Part shown: positions 35,916 to 46,016 of the stretch, one piece after another
How the letters are laid out: the number at the start of each line of letters is the position of its first letter
Position numbering within the stretch: position 1 is the stretch's first letter
From: Arthrobacter russicus
GTDB taxonomy: Bacteria; Actinomycetota; Actinomycetes; Actinomycetales; Micrococcaceae
NCBI RefSeq assembly: GCF_031454135.1
Contig: NZ_JAVDQF010000001.1
Span: forward strand, 868,001 to 932,000
DNA: 64,000 nucleotides
Direction of reading: 5' to 3'
Position numbers and translations under genes: made by a program
The notes under the pieces: generated by a model
The model's input: the letters and a program-made list of their open reading frames with translations, nothing else
Told to the model about the DNA's origin: nothing
The model's database searches: none

Positions 35916-37553
35916 TCAGTTTTTGGAAACTACCGCTGCGCGGAACTTGAAGGCCGCGTCGAGGGTCTGTTCAACCCCGTTCACGTTCTTGCCCGCAACC
36001 GCGATCTGCTCGCCCTGCAGGATCGGCAGCGTGGAGAGGTCCTTCGCTTCCAATTCCTGGATTTGCGCGATCAGCTCGGCCCGCTTGGCCTTGTCGTCGG
36101 TGCCCTGCTGCTGTGCGATCAAGCTCTGCACTTCAGGATTGTCGTAACGGTTCGCCAGGAAGTTGTCCTTGACGAAGAACGGGGTCAAGTAGTTGTCCGC
36201 GTCCGAGTAATCCGGGAACCAACCCAGCTGGTATACCGGGTACAGGTCCTGGGTGCGGTCCTTGGAGTACTGGACCCATTCCGTCGACTGCAGGTTGACC
36301 GTGAACAAGCCGGACTTCTCCAACTGATCCTTCACCTTGGCGTATTCGTCGCCGGATCCGGGGCCGTAGTGGTCCGGGTTGTACTGCAAGTTGATGGTGA
36401 CCGGGCCGGTGACTCCGGCGTCCGCGAAGCGCTGCTTGGCTTTGTCCAGGCTGGGCCCGCCGTTGCCGTCGCCGTAAAGCGACTTGAGCGGCTCGGTGGC
36501 ATTGGCCAGGCCCGAGGGGACCGGCGAATACACCGGGCTGTAGGTGCCTTTGTAGACATCCTCGGCGATCGACTTGCGGTCGATCACATCGGCCATCGCC
36601 TGGCGGACGGCAAGCGCCTTCTTCGGATCCGCTTCCGCGGTCTTGGCACCGAACGGCATGGTGTCGAAGTTGAAGACCATGTAACGCAATTCGCCGCCCG
36701 GACCGGTCAAGACTTTGACATTGTCCTTGGTCTTGAGGTCGCCGATGTCGGTTGCGCTCAAGCTGCGCCAGGCCACGTCGATCTTGTTGGTCTGGATATC
36801 GAGCTTGAGGTTGTTCGCGTCCGCGTAGTACTTGATGTTGACGACGTCGCTCTTCGGCTTGTCGATCAGGCCCACATAACTCGGGTTGGCCTTGAGGCTC
36901 ACCAATTCGTTCTTCTTGTAGCTGGTGATGTCGTACGGGCCGGCGAACGGGCGCGCCTTGGCGATGTCCTCATCAGACATGATCTTGTCCGCCGGGAAGA
37001 CTTCATCGTCCACGATCGGGCCGGCCACCGTGGTCAGCACCCCGGGGAACGTCTGGTCATTGGGCTGCTTGAGCTTGAAGACCGCGGTATCCGCATCCGG
37101 CGTGGTGATGCTGTCCAAGTTGGTGAGCAGCGATGCCGGGCCCTGCGGGTCGTTGATTTTGACGATCCGGTCGAAGCTGAACTTGACGTCCTTGGAGTCG
37201 AGCGTGTGGCCGTTCGCGAATTTGAGGTTGGGCCGCAGCTTCACAGTGAACTCGGTCGGCGACGTGAACGACGCCGATTGGGCCAGATCCGGCTCGATTT
37301 CCTTGCCGCCGGGCTTGATGTTCATCAGCAGCGGGTAGACCTGGGTCTCCATGAACTGCGATCCATTGTCGTAGGAACCCGCGGGATCCAACGCAACGAC
37401 CTTGTCAGTGGTGCCGATCGTGTAACTGCCGCTGCCGCCAGAAGCACCGGTGTCTCCGGTGTTGCCTGCCGGGCCGGTGCAAGCCGTGAGCGCAAGCGCG
37501 GACACGCCCGCAAAAGCCGCGAAATAGCGCAGCTTGTGTGTGTTCTTGGACAT
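35916..37553 (-). CDS. ABC transporter substrate-binding lipoprotein, family 5 (peptide)
   Basis: 545 residues. Signal peptide with lipobox ALTAC (MSKNTHKLRYFAAFAGVSALALTAC) and a Gly/Ser/Thr-rich linker, then an SBP_bac_5 fold: ALDPAGSYDNGSQFMETQVYPLLMNIKPGG, DLAQSASFTSPTEFTVKLRPNLKFANGHTLDSKDVKFSFDRI, LKSLYGDGNGGPSLDKAKQRFADAGV. Captures peptides outside the membrane for the DppBC/DF importer. ATG 37553 has GAAAG upstream; first gene of the operon. Confidence 0.92.
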   Translation of the reverse strand: MSKNTHKLRYFAAFAGVSALALTACTGPAGNTGDTGASGGSGSYTIGTTDKVVALDPAGSYDNGSQFMETQVYPLLMNIKPGGKEIEPDLAQSASFTSPTEFTVKLRPNLKFANGHTLDSKDVKFSFDRIVKINDPQGPASLLTNLDSITTPDADTAVFKLKQPNDQTFPGVLTTVAGPIVDDEVFPADKIMSDEDIAKARPFAGPYDITSYKKNELVSLKANPSYVGLIDKPKSDVVNIKYYADANNLKLDIQTNKIDVAWRSLSATDIGDLKTKDNVKVLTGPGGELRYMVFNFDTMPFGAKTAEADPKKALAVRQAMADVIDRKSIAEDVYKGTYSPVYSPVPSGLANATEPLKSLYGDGNGGPSLDKAKQRFADAGVTGPVTINLQYNPDHYGPGSGDEYAKVKDQLEKSGLFTVNLQSTEWVQYSKDRTQDLYPVYQLGWFPDYSDADNYLTPFFVKDNFLANRYDNPEVQSLIAQQQGTDDKAKRAELIAQIQELEAKDLSTLPILQGEQIAVAGKNVNGVEQTLDAAFKFRAAVVSKN

Positions 37554-37699
37554 CTGCGAACTTTCTTTCGAAGAGTGATTTGCGCTGCCAATGCCCCCCA
37601 GCAAACTACCAATCGGTGTGAGTCAGCGCACAATCGTGATGCACTGTTTCTACCAGAGATTGACGCACTTTTCTCCTCGAGGGCAAAAGTTGCAATCAG

Positions 37700-38392
37700 T
37701 TAGTTATCACGCAAAGCCTGTGCCTGGTCTGAAAATTGGCCAAAAATTTGCCCCGCGACACGCTGCCGCAAACTGTTCTGCCGGGCGAAGTCGAGCAGCA
37801 GGCTTCCTTCGGTCCGCGGGGCCAGCTCGGCGGACATCCCGCTGTCCAGCCAGGCTGCGAGCAACGCTTCGTCCAGTTCGAGGTGGAACTGCACGCCAAG
37901 GGCGCTGCCGAACCGGAATGCCTGGTTCGGACAGCCCGCGGTGTGGGCCAACAACTCTGCCCCTTCGGGCAGCCCGGCATTGTCGGTATGCCAGTGCAGC
38001 ACATCGATTCCGGTCAGGCAGGCCAGCTCGCCGGCGGCCTGGACCGGCCCGACGCCGATCTCCCGGGTAGCGCCGTAGTCCACCGCCGCGCCCAAAGCGA
38101 GCGCAATGATCTGATGCCCCAGGCAGACACCCAATACCGGAACCTGCGCCGCTATCGCATCCCGGACCAGTTGCTGCTCCAGAGCCAGCGCGGGATGCGC
38201 TTCGACGTCTCCGGCATCCATCGGTCCGCCCATCAGAACCAGGCCGCAGAGGTCCGCCACCGGCGGCAACTGCGAAGCGGATTCGGTGAGCAGGTTGCGG
38301 ATCCGGTATTCGACGCCGGAAGCATCCAGTGCGGCCGCGATGAGTCCGGGGCCTTCGACCGGGACGTGCTGCAGGATCAGAACGTAAGCCAT
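37700..38392 (-). CDS. Class I glutamine amidotransferase-like protein
   Basis: 230 residues. The GATase1 nucleophile elbow VLGVCLGHQIIALALGA supplies the catalytic Cys; QFHLE supplies His and Glu. LVLMGGPMDAGD is the oxyanion region. Stand-alone proteins of this type resemble the glutamine amidotransferase domain of GMP synthase and act in various amidations; the partner is not evident. ATG 38392 begins MAYVLILQHVPVEGPG; the longer frame to 38431 has no supporting ribosome-binding site. About 135 bp after the mnmA stop, same strand. Confidence 0.82.
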   Translation of the reverse strand: MAYVLILQHVPVEGPGLIAAALDASGVEYRIRNLLTESASQLPPVADLCGLVLMGGPMDAGDVEAHPALALEQQLVRDAIAAQVPVLGVCLGHQIIALALGAAVDYGATREIGVGPVQAAGELACLTGIDVLHWHTDNAGLPEGAELLAHTAGCPNQAFRFGSALGVQFHLELDEALLAAWLDSGMSAELAPRTEGSLLLDFARQNSLRQRVAGQIFGQFSDQAQALRDN

Positions 38393-38527
38393 ACCGGCAA
38401 TGCTAGGCCGCGAAGCTCCACGGCCCGGCACATCTGCGGAACTCCGGCCGCAATTCGGGCCAGTTCTTCGGCGTTGGTCCGGTCTGCCGGTTCCGCGCCG
38501 CGGCGGACCAGCAGCCGGCGGCGGCCA

Positions 38528-39652
38528 CTAGTCCACCGACGCCAGCGAACGTGCTGCGTCGATCGTGGCCTGTCCGAGCACCCGGGTTCCCTGGTAGAGC
38601 ACCACGGTCTGCCCGGGCGCGACGCCGCGCAACGGGTCGATCAGGTTGACCACGAGCAATGGCGCGCCCTCGTCGTCGGTGATCATATGGGCCCGCGCCG
38701 GGACCGGGTCGCCGTGCGCCCGGACCTGCGCCATGCAATCAAATTCGGCGCCCGAATGCACCTCCGCGATCGGCTCGCCGGCCCAGGAGACCTTGATCCC
38801 GCGGATTTCGTCCATTGCGAGCAGCTGCTCCGGCCCGACGACCACGGTGTTCTCCTTGGGCCGGATTTCCAACACGAAGCGCGGCTTTCCATCGGCCGCC
38901 GGAGTGCCCAGTTTGAGCCCGCGGCGCTGACCGACAGTAAACGCATTGGCGCCCTCGTGGGTGCCCACCTTGGCCCCGCTCTGATCCACGATCTCGCCCG
39001 GGGTCATCTCGATTTTCTCGGCGAGCCAGCCCCGGGTGTCGCCGTCGGAAATGAAACAGATGTCGTGGCTGTCCGGTTTCTTGGCCACCGAGAGGCCGCG
39101 GCGCTCGGCCTCGGCGCGCACCTCGGCTTTGGTCTGCGCATCCGCGAGCGGGAACATCGAATGCTTGAGCTGCTCATGAGTGAGCACGCCCAGCACGTAC
39201 GACTGGTCTTTGGCCCAGTCGTTGGCCCGGTGCAATTCGTAATTGCCGTCCGCATCCTGGTCCACTCGGGCGTAGTGCCCGGTGCAGACCGCGTCGAAAC
39301 CCAGCGCCAGGGCCTTTTCCAGCAGCGCCGCGAACTTGATCCGCTCATTGCAGCGCATGCACGGGTTGGGGGTGCGCCCGGCCGCGTATTCCGCGATGAA
39401 GTCGTCCACCACGTCTTCTTTGAAGCGTTCCGAGAAGTCCCAGACGTAATACGGGATGCCGAGCTTCTCGCAGGCCTTCCAGGCGTCCGTGGAGTCCTCG
39501 ATCGTGCAGCAGCCCCGGCTGCCGGTACGCAGCGTGCCGGGCATCCTGGACAGGGCCAAGTGCACGCCAACTACCTCGTGCCCGGCCTCGACGGCCCGGG
39601 CAGCGGCGACTGCTGAGTCCACTCCCCCGCTCATGGCGGCTAAAACCTTCAT
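38528..39652 (-). CDS. mnmA: tRNA 2-thiouridine(34) synthase MnmA
   Basis: 374 residues. PP-loop [27 protein letters not shown] activates U34 of Lys, Glu and Gln tRNAs by adenylation before thiolation. Catalytic cysteines are in [14 protein letters not shown] and [16 protein letters not shown]. Starts 4 bases after the cysteine desulfurase stop, which supplies the sulfur, so the two are co-expressed. Full length. Confidence 0.95.
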   Translation of the reverse strand: MKVLAAMSGGVDSAVAAARAVEAGHEVVGVHLALSRMPGTLRTGSRGCCTIEDSTDAWKACEKLGIPYYVWDFSERFKEDVVDDFIAEYAAGRTPNPCMRCNERIKFAALLEKALALGFDAVCTGHYARVDQDADGNYELHRANDWAKDQSYVLGVLTHEQLKHSMFPLADAQTKAEVRAEAERRGLSVAKKPDSHDICFISDGDTRGWLAEKIEMTPGEIVDQSGAKVGTHEGANAFTVGQRRGLKLGTPAADGKPRFVLEIRPKENTVVVGPEQLLAMDEIRGIKVSWAGEPIAEVHSGAEFDCMAQVRAHGDPVPARAHMITDDEGAPLLVVNLIDPLRGVAPGQTVVLYQGTRVLGQATIDAARSLASVD

Positions 39653-39656
39653 ACTG

Positions 39657-40889
39657 CTACAACTTCCCTACTGGTTTCCGCTGCACATCCTGAGTTGCTG
39701 CGGTTTGAATACTCGATACATGCCCGGCCATACCCGCTTGTTTAGCTTGAGCATGAGCGGCCGGCAATGCGGCAACAAGAGCGTCAACGTCGTTTTTGGT
39801 CGAAGTATGCCCCAAGCTGAATCGCTGCGCACCGCGAGCAGTGTCTTCGTCTAAGCCCATCGACAACAACACCTGCGAAGGCCTGGGCACCCCGGCGGTA
39901 CACGCCGAACCGGTCGACGTCTCGATGCCGGCCATATCCAAAAGGAACAGCAGCGAATCGCCTTCGCAACCGGGGAAAGTGAAATGCGCGTTTCCAGGCA
40001 GCCGGTGCTCCATTGACCCGCGAAGGACGGCATCGGGGATCTCGCTCCGTACGCGTGCGATCAAATCGTCGCGCAATCCGGACAACCGCGCCATCTCTTC
40101 CGGCAATTGCCCGACGGCGGCATCGGCAGCCGCCGCGAACGCCGCGATCGACGGCGTGTCCAAAGTTCCGGAACGGACATCCCGTTCCTGGCCGCCGCCA
40201 TGTTGCACCGGCGTGAGTTTGACCGCCCGGCCGAGCAGCAAGGCGCCGACGCCCACCGGGCCGCCGATCTTGTGCCCGCTGATCGACATCGCAGCAAGCC
40301 CGGAGGCAGCGAAATCGACCGGAATCGAGCCGAAAGCCTGAACTGCATCGGAGTGCACCGGAATGCCGTGGCCTGCGGCGAGCGCGACGATTTCTGCTAT
40401 CGGCTGTACCGTGCCGACCTCGTTGTTCGCCCACATCACGGTGACCAGGGCGATCGACTCCGGATCGTCGTCGAGCGCGTTCCGGTACGCCACCAGGTCC
40501 AGAACGCCGTCGGCGTCGACCGGCAGCCAGACCGCTTCCGCACCCTCGTGGGCCACAAGCCACTCCACGGTGTCTTGCACTGCGGGATGCTCGATCGTGG
40601 AGACCAGAATTCGCTTCCGGTGCTTATCAGCTGAGTTTCGAGACCAGTAAAGCCCCTTGACCGCCAGATTGTCAGCTTCAGTGCCGCCGGAGACGAAAAT
40701 CACTTCGGAAAAGTGCGCACCGGCCGCTTTTGCCAGCGTCTCGCGCGACTGCTCGACCACCAAACGGGCACGACGGCCCGAGCCGTGCAGCGACGATGGG
40801 TTGCCGCTACGGCTGAGTTCTTGGGTGAGTGCGGCCAACGCCGGCCCGGAAATGGGGGTAGTTGCCGCATGATCTAAGTACACGGGCAC
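39657..40889 (-). CDS. Cysteine desulfurase, NifS/IscS family
   Basis: 410 residues. PLP-dependent class V aminotransferase fold: [32 protein letters not shown], pyridoxal-binding [17 protein letters not shown], and the active-site Cys loop [21 protein letters not shown]. Provides persulfide sulfur to MnmA encoded just downstream. A GTG at 40889 is the likely start ([12 protein letters not shown]). The C-terminus has about 30 extra residues compared with the minimal fold. Confidence 0.93.
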   Translation of the reverse strand: MPVYLDHAATTPISGPALAALTQELSRSGNPSSLHGSGRRARLVVEQSRETLAKAAGAHFSEVIFVSGGTEADNLAVKGLYWSRNSADKHRKRILVSTIEHPAVQDTVEWLVAHEGAEAVWLPVDADGVLDLVAYRNALDDDPESIALVTVMWANNEVGTVQPIAEIVALAAGHGIPVHSDAVQAFGSIPVDFAASGLAAMSISGHKIGGPVGVGALLLGRAVKLTPVQHGGGQERDVRSGTLDTPSIAAFAAAADAAVGQLPEEMARLSGLRDDLIARVRSEIPDAVLRGSMEHRLPGNAHFTFPGCEGDSLLFLLDMAGIETSTGSACTAGVPRPSQVLLSMGLDEDTARGAQRFSLGHTSTKNDVDALVAALPAAHAQAKQAGMAGHVSSIQTAATQDVQRKPVGKL

Positions 40890-41138
40890 CTGGCAATTCT
40901 ACCGTGAACCGTCATTGAGCGTGAATTCTTGCCCGCTGCATTCACGCCCGCACAAATGGCGGGACCAGCGTGATTCAAGTTGCTAGTGTGCAGACTTTTC
41001 GTGCCGGGATCCGAGCTATCTGTGCAGAAGTAATGTGCCGATTCCAGGATTCGGACCGAGTAGCCTTTGCCTGAAGCAACTGCCTATGCTCAGGACACCC
41101 AATATACGAGACACCTATCTCACCAATTGAGACGACTA

Positions 41139-42335
41139 ATGACTGAACACGATATCGGCTGGCGGCGGTGGTACATGCTGGGTTTGGCCGTGGCGGCGCA
41201 AGCCACCAGTTCGATCGTGGTCAACGGGATGGCCTTCCTGATCCCGAGCCTGAACCGGCAATGGGGGCTGAACCTGGTCCAGGCCGGATTCCTGGTCGGC
41301 ATGCCGCTGGCCGGCACGATGCTGGTGCTGATCGCCTGGGGCGCCGTCATCGACCGGATCGGCGAACGGCGGTCGCTGGGCATCGGACTGGCCCTGACCG
41401 CGCTGACCATGAGCGCAGCCGCGCTCAGCAGCAACCCGGTACAGCTCGGCCTCTGGCTGTTCTTCGCAGGCGCGGCCACCGCGTGCACCAACTCGGCCGG
41501 CGGCCGGATCGTGGTCGGCTGGTTCCCGGCCCGGCAGCGCGGTTTGGCCATGGGCATCCGGCAGATGGCGCAACCGATCGGCGTCGCCATCGCCTCGGTG
41601 ATGCTGCCGTTGCTGGCCGAATCGGGCTCCCTGCAAGGCTCACTCTGGTCCGTCGTGGCAATCTCCGTTCTGGTCACCGGACTGTGCTGGATCGGCATCA
41701 GCAATCCGCCGCGCCGGGCCAAACGCGAAGCGCCCGGTGCAGAGAACCCCTACCGGCAGAACAATTTCCTGTTCCGAATCCATCTGGTCTCGGCGATCTT
41801 GGTGATTCCGCAGTTCACACTGTGGACATTTTCCCTGGTGTGGCTGCTCGGCGAACGGCAGTTGGCCCCAGCGCTCGCCGGCGCGATCATCGCCTTCGCG
41901 CAGATCGCCGGCGCGCTGGGCCGGATCGCCGCTGGGGTCTGGTCGGACCGCGCCGGCTCCCGGGTCCGTCCGCTACGGTTGATCGCGCTCGCGGCCGCCG
42001 CCGGAATGCTGCTGCTGGCGCTGAGCGACTGCCTGGACTCCCCCGCTTCGATTGCGCTGCTGGTCATCGCCTCGGTGATCACCGTGGCGGACAACGGCTT
42101 GGCCTTCACCTCGGTCGCCGAGGCTGCCGGTCCGTATTGGTCCGGTCGGGCGCTCGGGGCGCAGAACACCGGCCAGTTCCTGGTCGCCGCGATCGTGCCG
42201 CCGGCCATCGGCGCGTTGATCGGCGTCGTCGGCTATCCGCTCGCCTTCGCCCTGATCGGTGCGGCTCCGCTGCTGGCCGCACCGCTGGTGCCGAACCAGG
42301 CTGCCGAAAAGGCCGCGGTCCAGGCTGCCGGCTGA
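41139..42335 (+). CDS. MFS transporter
   Basis: About 398 residues with 12 hydrophobic segments: WYMLGLAVAAQATSSIVVNGMAFLIPSL (helix 1), motif A-like WGAVIDRIGERRSLGIGL, then NSAGGRIVVGWFPARQRGLAMGIRQMAQPIGVAIASVMLP. Resembles the oxalate/formate or CynX type of MFS facilitators. Substrate unknown. ATG 41139 begins MTEHDIGWRRWY; the frame extends to a TTG at 41067 but that stretch is not membrane-like. The 249-bp upstream region shows no other gene; it contains a weak 8-bp stem (40919-40947). Confidence 0.8.
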   Translation: MTEHDIGWRRWYMLGLAVAAQATSSIVVNGMAFLIPSLNRQWGLNLVQAGFLVGMPLAGTMLVLIAWGAVIDRIGERRSLGIGLALTALTMSAAALSSNPVQLGLWLFFAGAATACTNSAGGRIVVGWFPARQRGLAMGIRQMAQPIGVAIASVMLPLLAESGSLQGSLWSVVAISVLVTGLCWIGISNPPRRAKREAPGAENPYRQNNFLFRIHLVSAILVIPQFTLWTFSLVWLLGERQLAPALAGAIIAFAQIAGALGRIAAGVWSDRAGSRVRPLRLIALAAAAGMLLLALSDCLDSPASIALLVIASVITVADNGLAFTSVAEAAGPYWSGRALGAQNTGQFLVAAIVPPAIGALIGVVGYPLAFALIGAAPLLAAPLVPNQAAEKAAVQAAG

Positions 42336-42359
42336 TCTGCTGCCCCGGAACAACGGCGG

Positions 42360-43073
42360 CTATTGGGCCGGTGGCTGCACGGTCAATTCGTCCCGCAGCG
42401 CCGCCAGGGTCGGATCGATCAGGGCCTCGGCCGGGCAGGCCAGGGAGAGCACCAGGCCCACGCCGGCGTGGTTGAGCATCCGGGCACTGAAGATGCTGGC
42501 CGGGACCCCGGCGACGGCCGGCTTCCGGGCACTGAGGAATTGGATCACCGGGCCGGGTTTGCCGGCATCACCGGTCCATGGCCAATCGGCATCCCGCAAC
42601 GCCTCGGCGGCGAGCTCCGGAACCAGGTATTTGAACAGGGCCAGCGTCGAGGATCGGTCGTCTTCAGTGACCATGAGTGCTTGCTGGTCCACGGTCTGCC
42701 AATAGTCCAGCAGGCAGCCATTGGCATTTTGGTATCTGGTGAGCCCGGCCCGTTTGTCGATCAGCTTGGTCCAGGCCGGAGCCGTCCCGGAACTCCGGCC
42801 GATCTGGTCGTTCCAGCCCACCGGTACGCCGACGGAGAGCGTGTTCCCGGCTTGCCAATCCAGGTTTTTGGCAGCAACCGCAGCAGCATCATGGCCGGGC
42901 GTGACCACCGGTCCCGGGTACGACGGCGGCGCGCTGCTCACCCGGTCGGAACTCGTTTCAGGCGCGGCCACGGTGAGCTGGCAGGCGGCGAGGCCGACAA
43001 CCACGGCCAGAGCGCAGACCAGGCCCAAAGTCCGTCTCGGCGAGCGACGGCCGGAGTCGGCTCGGCAGCGCAA
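42360..43073 (-). CDS. Putative lipoprotein of unknown function
   Basis: About 237 residues. Basic n-region, hydrophobic segment LGLVCALAVVVGLAAC with lipobox, then a Ser/Pro-rich linker and a globular part (LDWQAGNTLSVGVPVGWNDQIGRS...CLLDYWQTVDQQALMVTEDDRSSTLALFKYLVPELA). No family recognised. I prefer the TTG at 43073, preceded by AAGGAGGAC at good spacing, over a GTG at 43106. It is convergent with the MFS gene and divergent from the GDSL hydrolase gene. Confidence 0.65.
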   Translation of the reverse strand: MRCRADSGRRSPRRTLGLVCALAVVVGLAACQLTVAAPETSSDRVSSAPPSYPGPVVTPGHDAAAVAAKNLDWQAGNTLSVGVPVGWNDQIGRSSGTAPAWTKLIDKRAGLTRYQNANGCLLDYWQTVDQQALMVTEDDRSSTLALFKYLVPELAAEALRDADWPWTGDAGKPGPVIQFLSARKPAVAGVPASIFSARMLNHAGVGLVLSLACPAEALIDPTLAALRDELTVQPPAQ

Positions 43074-43191
43074 TGGGTCCTCCTTCGTCGGTATTCCTCC
43101 CAGCACATACAGTAACCGGTGAACCGCCCGGCCCGATCGGACAAACCTACGTTGGCGTAACCGGGTGCCTCAGGCGCAGGATAGGAAGGTG

Positions 43192-44031
43192 ATGAATCAG
43201 CACTGCCCGGCCGGACATGCCGGACCCCCTTCCGAAACCGATCTGCACCCCTGGATGCGCTACGTGGCCATGGGCGATTCCTTCACTGAGGGAATCGGCG
43301 ACCCCGAGCCCGGAAACCCGGGCGGCACCCGGGGCTGGGCGGATCGCGTGGCCGAAGAGCTGAACAAAGGCCACCACGACTTCGCCTACGCGAACCTCGC
43401 CATCCGAGGACGCCTGCTGCAGCAGATCTTGGACGAGCAACTCGAACCCGCGCTCGCGCTCAAACCTGATCTGATCTCGATCTCCGCGGGCGGCAACGAC
43501 TTGATCCGGCCTGGTTCGGATCCCGATGCGCTGGCCGAAACCCTGGATTCCGCGGTCGGCAAGATGTCGGCCTCCGGGGCCACCGTGCTGCTGTTCAATG
43601 GCCCGGACATCCGGGACACCCCGGTGCTGGGCCTGGTCCGGGGGCGGGTCGCGGTCTACAACGAGAATCTGCGGACCGTGGCGGCCCGCCATGATGCCGT
43701 GATTGCCGACATGTGGTCGCTCCGTGAGCTTTCGGACCCGCAGATGTGGGATGACGACCGCTTGCACTTTTCGCCCTTGGGCCATCACCGGATCGCGATC
43801 ATGGCCTTGGACTCGCTCAATGTGCCGCACCAACTGGAGCCGTTGCACCCCGCCGCGGCACCGCACCGAACCTGGCGCGAAGCCCGCAGCGAAGACCTGG
43901 TCTGGGCCCGGGAATTCTTGGTGCCCTGGGTGCTGCGTCGGATCCGCCATCAGTCCTCCGGCGACGGGATCACCGCCAAACGGCCGACGCCGGGCCCGGT
44001 TTTCGGCCCGGTGGACCGGAGTGGCCACTAG
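43192..44031 (+). CDS. SGNH/GDSL-family hydrolase
   Basis: 279 residues. Block I YVAMGDSFTEGIGDPEPG carries the nucleophile Ser, SISAGGNDLIRPG is block III, and DRLHFSPLGHHRIA gives the Asp/His of block V. No signal peptide, so probably a cytosolic esterase or lipase. ATG 43192 has GGAAGG 4-5 bases upstream; the frame opens at 43165. Ends 22 bp before the convergent TetR gene. Confidence 0.87.
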   Translation: MNQHCPAGHAGPPSETDLHPWMRYVAMGDSFTEGIGDPEPGNPGGTRGWADRVAEELNKGHHDFAYANLAIRGRLLQQILDEQLEPALALKPDLISISAGGNDLIRPGSDPDALAETLDSAVGKMSASGATVLLFNGPDIRDTPVLGLVRGRVAVYNENLRTVAARHDAVIADMWSLRELSDPQMWDDDRLHFSPLGHHRIAIMALDSLNVPHQLEPLHPAAAPHRTWREARSEDLVWAREFLVPWVLRRIRHQSSGDGITAKRPTPGPVFGPVDRSGH

Positions 44032-44053
44032 CGGAAATCCGCCGAGGTTTTCT

Positions 44054-44773
44054 TCAGCCGGCTTCCGTCGGGCCACCGAGCACGAACTCGGACCCCGGCG
44101 GGTTGCTGCTGAGCCGGGCCGAAATCCCGTCCAGCAGCAAAGCCCGTTTGCGCAGCCACCAGGCCTTGCCGTCGGTGTCGAAGGCGAGGCTGAGCAACTT
44201 CTCCAGGCCGTCCGGGTTCTTCACGTTCAGCGGCCCGGGCGGGTTCTGCGCGAACCTGGTCTGGGAGACCGCCTCGGGCTTGAGCGGCTTCATCCGGCTG
44301 ATCCGCAAGCGGTAGGCGTTCATGTAGCTGTCGATGGTCAGGTCCGAGATCGTGTCCACGATCAGCACTGCGGATTCCGGGTCGAAGCCGAAGTCGATCA
44401 ACGCTTCGGTGCTGGCCGCGAAGATGTAGACCACACTGGATGGCGGTGCCGGCAGCCGCTGCAGTTCCGGGGCCACACCCGGGAACTCTTCGTACATGGT
44501 CCACATCACGTCGGTGAACTTTTCCAGGTATTCCCGCCAGTCCGCACCCGGAGTCGGCCATTTCGCTTCCGAAGCCATGAGATCGATGGCCATCGACACC
44601 AAGTCGTCGCGAGAGCCGACATGCCGGTACAGCGAGGAGTGCTTGACCCCCAAAGAAGCCGCCACCGTGGACATGGTCAGATCTTCGAAGCCCAAGCCGA
44701 TGGCGGCTCGGGCCACTGACTCCCGGGAGATGGTGGGCACCCGGCCGCGGCGGCGCACTTGTAGGTTGGTCAC
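44054..44773 (-). CDS. TetR-family transcriptional regulator
   Basis: About 239 residues. HTH: ISRESVARAAIGLGFEDLTMSTVAASLGVKHSSLYRHVGSRDDLVSMAIDLM. The C-terminal domain (WREYLEKFTDVMWTMYEEFPGVAPELQRLPAPPSSVVYIF) resembles the TetR_C class. The start is a GTG at 44773; TATGAT lies about 6 bases upstream on the coding strand, so the mRNA may be leaderless. Target not evident: metX lies 80 bp upstream on the same strand, the GDSL gene is convergent. Confidence 0.85.
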   Translation of the reverse strand: MTNLQVRRRGRVPTISRESVARAAIGLGFEDLTMSTVAASLGVKHSSLYRHVGSRDDLVSMAIDLMASEAKWPTPGADWREYLEKFTDVMWTMYEEFPGVAPELQRLPAPPSSVVYIFAASTEALIDFGFDPESAVLIVDTISDLTIDSYMNAYRLRISRMKPLKPEAVSQTRFAQNPPGPLNVKNPDGLEKLLSLAFDTDGKAWWLRKRALLLDGISARLSSNPPGSEFVLGGPTEAG

Positions 44774-44853
44774 CGGATCATCATATCTGTCAGGGGTGTT
44801 CGTCAGTACGGTGCTGAGCCGTGGCGGCGGAACTTTGCCCCAAAGGACTCGGA

Positions 44854-46011
44854 TCAGGTGAAAATCTCGCCTAGAAGTGCAGAAATCTGCGCGATTTCGA
44901 GCAAGAAAGCGTCGTGGCCGACGTCGGATGCAATCCGGTGCACCGGCGTCGGCTCCGGCAGCGCAGCGGCCAGTTCCTCGCTCTGTGCCGGCAAATACAA
45001 CCGGTCGGAACTGACCGCGGCAACGGTGAATCCGACTCCGGCCGCCCTGGCCAGAGCGGAATGCAGATCGCCCCGGCCGCGTCGCACGTCGTGGCTCATC
45101 AGGGCCTCGGTCAGGACGATGTAGCTGTTCGCATCGAAACGTTGCACCAGTTTGGCGGCCTGGTGGTCCAAATAGCCCTCCACTTGATAGCGTTGCGCGC
45201 CGCGGCCGGGCCCGCGCCGGCTGGATACCGGGGCTTCGCCGGGCTGTGCCGATCGGCCGAACCGCTGGCCGAGCTCCGCCTCCGAACGGTAGGAGATATG
45301 CGCAATCCGCCGGGCCAACCCCAACCCGGCCGCTGGAATCGGTCCGTCGTAGTAGTCGCCGCCCCGGAAATCCGGGTCTTGCTCGATGGCCAAAACTTGC
45401 GCCTGGGCCAAGGCGATCTGCTCCGCGGTGCTGGCCGCACACGAGGCCAGCACTACGGCGTGCCGCACCCGCTCCGGATACGACACCGCCCATTCGAGTG
45501 CCCGGGCCCCGCCCATCGATCCGCCGACCACGGCGTGCCAGTGCCCGATGCCCAGCTCATCGGCCAACCGGGCCTCCGCCCGGACACTGTCCCGCAGCGT
45601 GACGAAGGGGAATCTGGAACCCCAGGGAGCGCCGTCGGGCGCGATCGAGGACGGCCCGGTACTGCCGTAACAGCCGCCCAGGAGGTTGGCGGCCACGACG
45701 AAATAGCGTTCCGTGTCGATCGCCTGCCCCGGACCGACCAAGCCGTCCCACCAACCGGCTTCGTCGCTGTCGCCGCGTGCCACGTGCGTGCTTCCGGTGA
45801 GTGCGTGCTGGATCAGCACCGCATTGGAAGCATCCGGGTTCAGCCGCCCCCAGCTTTCATAGGCGATCCGCACCCCGGGGAGCTCAAGGCCGCTCTCCAG
45901 CCCGAGGTTGCCGATCTGCCGGTCGCGCAGTAGCCCGTCGCCGCGCGCGACGGCGGGTTGCCGTGCCGGCAGCTCCGGCACCGCTGCGGTCTCCAGATCC
46001 GATGTCACCAT
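44854..46011 (-). CDS. metX: Homoserine O-acetyltransferase MetX
   Basis: 385 residues. Alpha/beta-hydrolase fold: AVLIQHALTGSTHVARG, nucleophile elbow AVVGGSMGGARALEWAVSYPERV, and DVGHDAFLLE with the catalytic His. Acetylates homoserine for sulfhydrylation by MetY. ATG 46011 is followed at once by GTG; the ATG lies 5 bases after the metY stop with AAGGG upstream. The track to 46740 is an artefact antisense-like extension through metY. Controlled with metY by the SAM-IV riboswitch. Confidence 0.93.
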   Translation of the reverse strand: MVTSDLETAAVPELPARQPAVARGDGLLRDRQIGNLGLESGLELPGVRIAYESWGRLNPDASNAVLIQHALTGSTHVARGDSDEAGWWDGLVGPGQAIDTERYFVVAANLLGGCYGSTGPSSIAPDGAPWGSRFPFVTLRDSVRAEARLADELGIGHWHAVVGGSMGGARALEWAVSYPERVRHAVVLASCAASTAEQIALAQAQVLAIEQDPDFRGGDYYDGPIPAAGLGLARRIAHISYRSEAELGQRFGRSAQPGEAPVSSRRGPGRGAQRYQVEGYLDHQAAKLVQRFDANSYIVLTEALMSHDVRRGRGDLHSALARAAGVGFTVAAVSSDRLYLPAQSEELAAALPEPTPVHRIASDVGHDAFLLEIAQISALLGEIFT

Positions 46012-46016
46012 GCGTT

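Noticed and set aside
38403-38738. 111-codon minus-strand frame after mnmA
   Set aside because: Mostly inside mnmA in another frame; composition is Arg/Gly/Ala-rich and no homologue is recognisable.
41033-41074. 13-residue upstream ORF (MCRFQDSDRVAFA) before the MFS gene
   Set aside because: No convincing ribosome-binding site or conserved codon run; random occurrence in a 249-bp region is likely.
41168-42475. 435-codon plus-strand frame
   Set aside because: Frame shadow of the MFS gene at 41139-42335.
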